Assembly (NCBI GenBank): GCA_032164245.1
Contig: JAVMKO010000010.1
Location: forward strand, 2,501-66,500
DNA: 64,000 nt
Reading direction: 5' to 3'
DNA from: Sternotherus odoratus
Taxonomy: Eukaryota > Chordata > Testudines > Kinosternidae
The position numbers and the translations under genes were made by a program. Below the pieces are notes generated by a model, which made no database searches, had not been told where the DNA came from, and saw nothing but the letters and a program-made list of their open reading frames with translations. Positions 59,145 through 64,000 of the stretch are shown here, in pieces. Numbering within the stretch: the first letter of the stretch is position 1; each line of letters begins with the position of its first letter.

Positions 59145-60065
59145 CAGAGTAGTAGCCGTGTTAGTCTATCACAAAAAAACCACAAGGAGTCAAGGATCTA
59201 CAACCTATCCTGAAGGACCATCCCTTCTTCGCACAGACAGTGGGAGATAGGCCAGTCCTCGCTTACAGACAGCCCCCCAACCTGAAGCAGATACTCACCA
59301 GCAACTACACACTACACACCAAAAACACTAACCCAGGAACCAAACCCTGCAACAAACCCCAGTGCCAACTCTGTCCGCATATCTAGTCAAGGGACACCAT
59401 GATAGGACCTAACCACATCAGCCACACCATCGGGCTCATTCAGCCTGGACATTTACCAATGTGATATAGGCCATCATGTACCAGCAATGTCTCTCTGTCA
59501 TGTACATTGGCCAAACCAGTTATTCTCTATGCCAAAGAATAAATGGACACAAATCTGACATCAGGAATTAAAACACTTCAATCTCCCTGGTCACTCAATT
59601 ACAGACTTAGAAGTGGCAATTCTTCAACAACCAAAAAATTCAAAAACAGACCCAGTATGAAAGTGCAGAACTGGAATTAATTTGCAAATTGGACACAATC
59701 AAATTAGGCCTGAATAAAGACTGGGAGTGGATGGGTCATTACAAAAACCAATTTTACCATACTAATTTCTCCCTACAGTTACTCACACCTTCTTGTCAAC
59801 TGTTTGAAATGGGCCACCCTCATTACCACTACAAAAGTGATTTTTCCTCCCTTGGTATTCTACTGTTAATGGAACTGTCTGATTAGACTGACCCTCCACT
59901 TGGTAAGGCAACTCCCATCTTTTCATGTAGTATGTATATATATATACACATACCTGCTACTGTATTTTCCATTCCATGCATCTGATGAAGTGGGTCTATC
60001 CCATGAAAGCTTATGCTCAAATACATTTGTTAGTCTCTAAGGTGCCACAAGGACTCCCCGTTGTT
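59145..60065 (+). mobile_element. Degenerate Penelope-like retroelement
   Basis: Starts CAGAGTAGTAGCCGTGTTAG and ends with GCTTATGCTCAAATACATTT and TTAGTCTCTAAGGTGCCACA, a signature 3' region in turtle genomes. One plus-strand frame at about 59460-59570 shows YIGQT and RINGHKSDI, fitting the GIY-YIG endonuclease domain of Penelope elements, with an in-frame stop just before it. Inactive fragment inserted in intron-like DNA. Confidence 0.8.
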
Positions 60066-60560
60066 TTAGTTCTGATTATATTAGTTTTATGATTTTTTGT
60101 ATTAATAGGAAAATGCAAATGAAAACTCTCTTTAGCGCTCACCTCTGTTTCAAATGTCTAAAAAGACCACAACAATATAAGTCTAAACAGTTATTTCCAG
60201 GCTCTACATTCATGTGATTACCATACAATCTCTATAACCCTTAGAGTCCTTCCCTCATTTAATCATATTTCGCAACCATAAAATATATGGCCTGATTTTC
60301 AAACAAGTTAAGCTGCCAAAGTTCCCATTGAGGTGACTTAGGCACTGAAATTTAAAGCAGAATAACAGAAAAAGCTCCCAGCTAGGATCAAAAGAAGAAG
60401 ACTGAACCAGTTTCATTATCAATGGAGGCAAGACTGTTATAATGACACCTTCCCAGTGTCAGATAGCTCTGAGAAGGAAGACACTGAATGGATAGACAGT
60501 AAGGCATTCCCTGTGCCAGTCTCTCTCAATATTGAAGATTTTCTGGGAGCCTTATATTGT
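60066..60560. other. No gene recognised
   Basis: AT-rich. A 60-codon plus-strand frame at 60456 runs into the MITE at 60569 and is not supported. Confidence 0.45.
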
Positions 60561-60568
60561 GTGATAAG

Positions 60569-60678
60569 TAGGGCCCTACCAAATTCACAGTCAATTTTGA
60601 TGAATGCTGGTCTCACCCATGAAATCTGTATAGTATGAAGACCAGATTTTTCATGGCCATGAATTTGGAAGGGCCCTA
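60569..60678. mobile_element. Short palindromic hAT-like MITE
   Basis: Ends TAGGGCCCTACCAAATTCAC and, inverted, TAGGGCCCTTCCAAATTCAT. Flanked by an 8-bp duplication with one mismatch, GTGATAAG (60561-60568) and GTGATGAG (60679-60686). Confidence 0.8.
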
Positions 60679-60686
60679 GTGATGAG

Positions 60687-60931
60687 GCAGAGCTTCTCTC
60701 CAGCTTGCTAAAGACAAGCTGCCACCCTCTCAGTCTCCTTTAGGCAGGTTTATTGCCCAAACCTTAAGCAAAGTAAACAAAACTGTGCTCGCCTTTTACA
60801 ACATGGAACCCACCCCTTTAACCGGGAACGTCTACTATGGCATGGGAGCTGGACCTACGTCACTCACAGGAGCCAGCCAGCCACCCTGTGACACAGTGCT
60901 ATACTTCCTTAAGTGGCAGAATCTTCTTCTT
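60687..60931. other. Unassigned; possible old repeat
   Basis: Moderate GC, no recognisable gene or termini. Confidence 0.35.
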
Positions 60932-61034
60932 TAGAGATTAAGGTCAGGCTTGACAAAGACCTGGCTGGGATGATTTAGCTGGGGTTGGACTAGAACTTCC
61001 TGAGGTCTCTTCCAACCCTGATATTCTATGATTC
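60932..61034 (+). mobile_element. CR1 LINE 3' end fragment
   Basis: Matches the CR1 3' signature: GGTTGGACTAGAACTTCCTG, then CTTCCAACCCTGATATTCTA, ending ATGATTC. 5'-truncated, as is usual for CR1. Confidence 0.85.
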
Positions 61035-61657
61035 CTCACCTTCACTGAGGTTGAGTGAGCAAGGAGACTACAATGTTGATTACGTCTTTGAAATCAAGAC
61101 ACCCCTCAACATTGACAGTGCTGGATGATTGGTATCAAACTCAGTTGATCAGATGAGACAAATGACTTTGATGCTGCTCATCATGTTGGTCATAAAACCA
61201 CCCTGTCAAGTGGTTAATCGGAGCCACAGTGTCTCTCAATGCTAATGGTACTAGACTCAGGTGACTGGGCCTGAAGAAGCCTCCCCTACTAGTAGGGGTT
61301 TGAAATAGCTGTTCTTCTCTTTGAAGAGTAAACTCACACTAATTCTGACCTTCTCCCAGAGACACCCAAAAATGTGAGGCAGCAATGGGTATCAGCATTG
61401 CATGAAACATAGCTCATAAAGCTGTAGCTCTCAGTTGCCCCTGTTATGCTGTCTATTGGGCCAAAAGACACTAAGAGAAACTGCATCCTAGGACTGATGT
61501 TCAGGAAAACAAAACTGCTCATGAGGAGTGGGATCTGCAGGATGCCTGCACTGGCATCAACATAAATTAAAATAAAAAAGCTGGCTGACTACACGCATAA
61601 GATGACACACAAAAGAGGCAGAAAAATGAAAAACCAATAACTGAGACCACGGAAGAC
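61035..61657. other. No gene recognised
   Basis: Unique-looking DNA; the short frames (62 and 72 codons) lack splice or domain support. Confidence 0.45.
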
Positions 61658-61665
61658 CACTAGAA

Positions 61666-61994
61666 CAGCGTTTCTCAAACTGTGGGTCGCGACCGCTCGG
61701 GGGGTCGCCGGCCGCCTCCCAAGGGGTTGCGAGCTGCTTGTGCCACCGAAAAGCCGCCGCCGCGATCACTTCCACATTCAGCGGCTATTTTCTCAGCATG
61801 TCCGCCGAATGCAAAGTTAATTTATTTGGCAGCTTTTTGGCGGACATACTGAGTGCTTTTGGGAGCGCTCGGCATGTCCGCCGAATGATGAGTTACTTTA
61901 TCCGGCGGCTTTTCGGCGGACATTCAAGGGTCCACCGCGCCGAGGGAGAAACCAAAAAAGGGGGTCGCGGTTCTCAATAGTTTGAGAACCCCTG
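61666..61994. mobile_element. hAT-type MITE, 329 bp
   Basis: Inverted termini CAGCGTTTCTCAAACTGTGG and, on the minus strand, CAGGGGTTCTCAAACT. Exact 8-bp duplication CACTAGAA at 61658-61665 and 61995-62002. The interior contains repeated GCATGTCCGCCGAATG motifs. Non-coding. Confidence 0.93.
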
Positions 61995-62002
61995 CACTAG
62001 AA

Positions 62003-62254
62003 GATTGTGAGTTTAGGCTAAAGAGTGAGGATCCATATGGTCAGTTACTGAAGGAGTATTTTTATAACACCAATCTATTTGCAAATCAGTATTCCTAGAA
62101 ATTATGAACAAATTTCAGTGCTCTTATATAAATCCAGATAGCTGTCACATGGCAGGTATTACCAAAATGTTAAGACTTTTCTTTTACTAAACACAGATCC
62201 AAACCTTGTAAGTTAATCAATCCTAAATTTTGGCCTTAGGTTCAAGTAAAAACA
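62003..62254. other. No gene recognised
   Basis: AT-rich spacer between the hAT element and the DIRS-like element. Confidence 0.45.
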
Positions 62255-64000
62255 AGAAGAAATTACTCACCCTGTGTAGTAACTATGGTTCTTCAAGATG
62301 TGCCCCCCTATGGGTTCTTCACTGTAGGTGTGTCTGTGTCCCAGTGTTGCTGATCGGAGAATTTTGATAGCAAACTATCTGGGTGCATGCATGTGCTGCT
62401 CCCCACCTGCCACAAAGCTAGCCAATGTGCATGGACAATCCCTCCTCAGTTCTTTTTCTACTGCAGAGTCAAGTACTAGGACTCCAAAGTAGAAGGGATA
62501 AGAGTGGATCGTGGAGCACCGATAGAGGCGCAAATCTCAAAGAGCCATCGTTACTGCACAAGGTACGTACATTCTTTTTCTTCTTCAAGTAGTGTCCCTA
62601 TGGGTGCTCCACTGTAGGAAATTCCTGAGAAGTGCCCACCACTAGGAGGCTGGGGCTTTGGAGTCAAATCTATTATAGAGGATAGCTCTGTGTCACCGAA
62701 TCTGGCTCTGCACCCAAGTCCCTCCCTGAGGATGGCATGATGTTCTGCAAAGGTATGTGAAGATGCCCATATAGCTGCTCTGCAGATTTCTGATTTAGGG
62801 ATACCTTTGGAGAAGGCGATGGAAGACGAGACCCATCTTGTAGAGTTCATGCATATTGAAGATGAGTATGCTACATTACGCAGCTGGTAACAGAGCTTGA
62901 CACAGTTTGGAAAGTCTTTGAGCTGAAATCACTACACTTCTTCCTCTTCTTCTCTGTTGCAGGAAGATCCTTGGAGATTTTCTGAAAGCTCCTGCTTTGT
63001 TCAAATAGAAAGCCAAGGCTCTCCTCACATTGAGCATACAGCTTTCCTATTATCCTGATGAAGTTTAGGTTAACAAATTGGAAGTTGAATGAGCTGGTTT
63101 ATATGAAAATTGAAAGTCACCTCGGGAGTGAACTTTGGATGTGGTCAAAGAGTGACTTTGTCAGGGAAGGACACAGTAAAGGGGGGATACGTCATCAGAG
63201 CCGCTATCTCCCATACCCTTCTCGATGAGGTGAAGGCGATCAGGAATGCCATCTTCATTGAAAGGTGAGTTAATGAACAAGTGGCCCTGGATTCAAATGG
63301 TGGTCTAGTCAGTCCTATTAACACTAGGTTGAGATCTCACTGAGGAGTGGGAAGTCTAGGTTGGGGAAAGAGGTTTGCTATGCCTTTGAGAAAGCTCTTT
63401 GTGATTGGATGAGAAAAGATAAAAGTATCCTTCTATCTGTTGGTAGAAGACTGCAGTTGCTACCAGGCAAACCCTTAGTGAGCTGACAGAGAGACCCGAT
63501 TTCTTGAGAGTCAATAGGTAGTTCAAGACTACCAGGAGGGTGGCTGCATTTGGGATGATGCCTTTGGACTGACACCAGATTTGAAATGTTTTCCATTTTT
63601 GCAAGTAGGTGTGATGAGTAGTTCTTTTTTTATTGTGTAATAACACCTCCTGTACCTCCTCAGACAAAAATGTCTCTGTGTGCTACAACCATGAAGGAGC
63701 CAGGCTTTGAGTTGCAGAATCTGCAGGTTGGGAGGGAGGGTGTGACTCTTGTTCTGCAAGAGCAGGTATGGAGTGATTGAAAGAGAGTCATGAGTGGACA
63801 TAGTGCCAGCTGTGACAGGTAAGGATACAACATCTTCCTGAGCCAGGTGAGAACAATCAGTATGATACTTGTTTTCTCTCTTTTCATTTCAACAGGACTT
63901 TCAGAATTAGAGGAAATGGGGGAAAGGAGTAAAGAAGACCCTTGTCCAATGAGTGGAGGAAACTGTCCCCCATATGGAGAAGTATTGATAGTATTTCTTG
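62255..64000 (-). mobile_element. DIRS-like retrotransposon, minus strand, cut by the window edge
   Basis: The left part holds short repeats (ggttcttcaagatgtg, agtgtccctatgggtgctcc) that look like the terminal region. The remainder reads, on the minus strand, as a tyrosine-recombinase region in broken frames. DIRS elements use a tyrosine recombinase rather than a DDE integrase and occur in turtles. Upstream parts (reverse transcriptase) would lie beyond 64000. Confidence 0.75.
62551..63900 (-). pseudogene. Decayed DIRS tyrosine recombinase
   Basis: Minus-strand pieces in order: a linker with LLLQNKSHTLPPNLQILQLK (about 63700-63760); an N-terminal core-binding domain with HTYLQKWKTFQIWCQSKG, LVVLNYLLTLKKSGLSVSSL (63400-63620); a gap with no open frame; and a C-terminal piece GIPKSEICRAAIWASSHTFA (about 62740-62810). 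In the last piece the box-II tryptophan is present, but the position where the family has its nucleophilic tyrosine appears to be His. Pieces lie in different frames, so it is inactive. Confidence 0.7.

Overview
The window is the left end of a vertebrate chromosome, most likely from a cryptodiran turtle. It opens with 10.2 kb of CCCTAA telomere. The interspersed repeats fit turtles: a tRNA-headed SINE with a CR1-like tail, a CR1 3' end, a Penelope-like element, a DIRS-type tyrosine-recombinase element, Helitrons and many short hAT-like elements. The species call is inference from recognised repeats; no search was run. No bacterial or viral genes are present.

Layout. 1-10179 is telomere. 10180-11430 is a nearly perfect 20-bp satellite built from telomere-like words. 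11431-12474 is a single-copy stretch with two minus-strand AATAAA signals and a strong hairpin. From 12.5 to about 52.6 kb the same subtelomeric module occurs three times (A, B, C). Each module has, left to right, a conserved end block, an array of diverged ~680-bp cassettes, and a short TATA-bearing promoter region (near 18.45, 37.15 and 51.27 kb). An AT-rich segment follows, full length in A and B and shortened in C. A and B are near-identical over long stretches; C is more diverged. Helitrons, hAT elements, pogo/Tigger-like and Tc1/mariner MITEs, a solo LTR, and G-rich and 40-bp minisatellites have been inserted or expanded differently in each copy, so the copies serve as each other's empty-site controls.

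The promoter region carries TATA boxes on both strands, a ZNF143-like site and a splice donor on each side. The minus-strand side faces the telomere and has a first intron of 72-96 bp. The cassettes downstream repeat a splice-acceptor-like sequence. I read this as a family of telomere-facing, probably non-coding, spliced transcription units with amplified cassette exons. Its coding potential looks poor, because reading frames shift between cassettes.

From 54.3 kb the sequence changes. A degenerate telomere-like tract (54345-54765) abuts a CpG-rich promoter with a BANP-type TCTCGCGAGA site and a YY1-type start (ATG at 55092). Ordinary AT-rich intergenic or intronic DNA with dispersed repeats follows. 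The one convincing protein-coding exon is at 58807-58920 on the minus strand, the last 37 codons of a gene I cannot name. The window ends inside a decayed DIRS-like retrotransposon.
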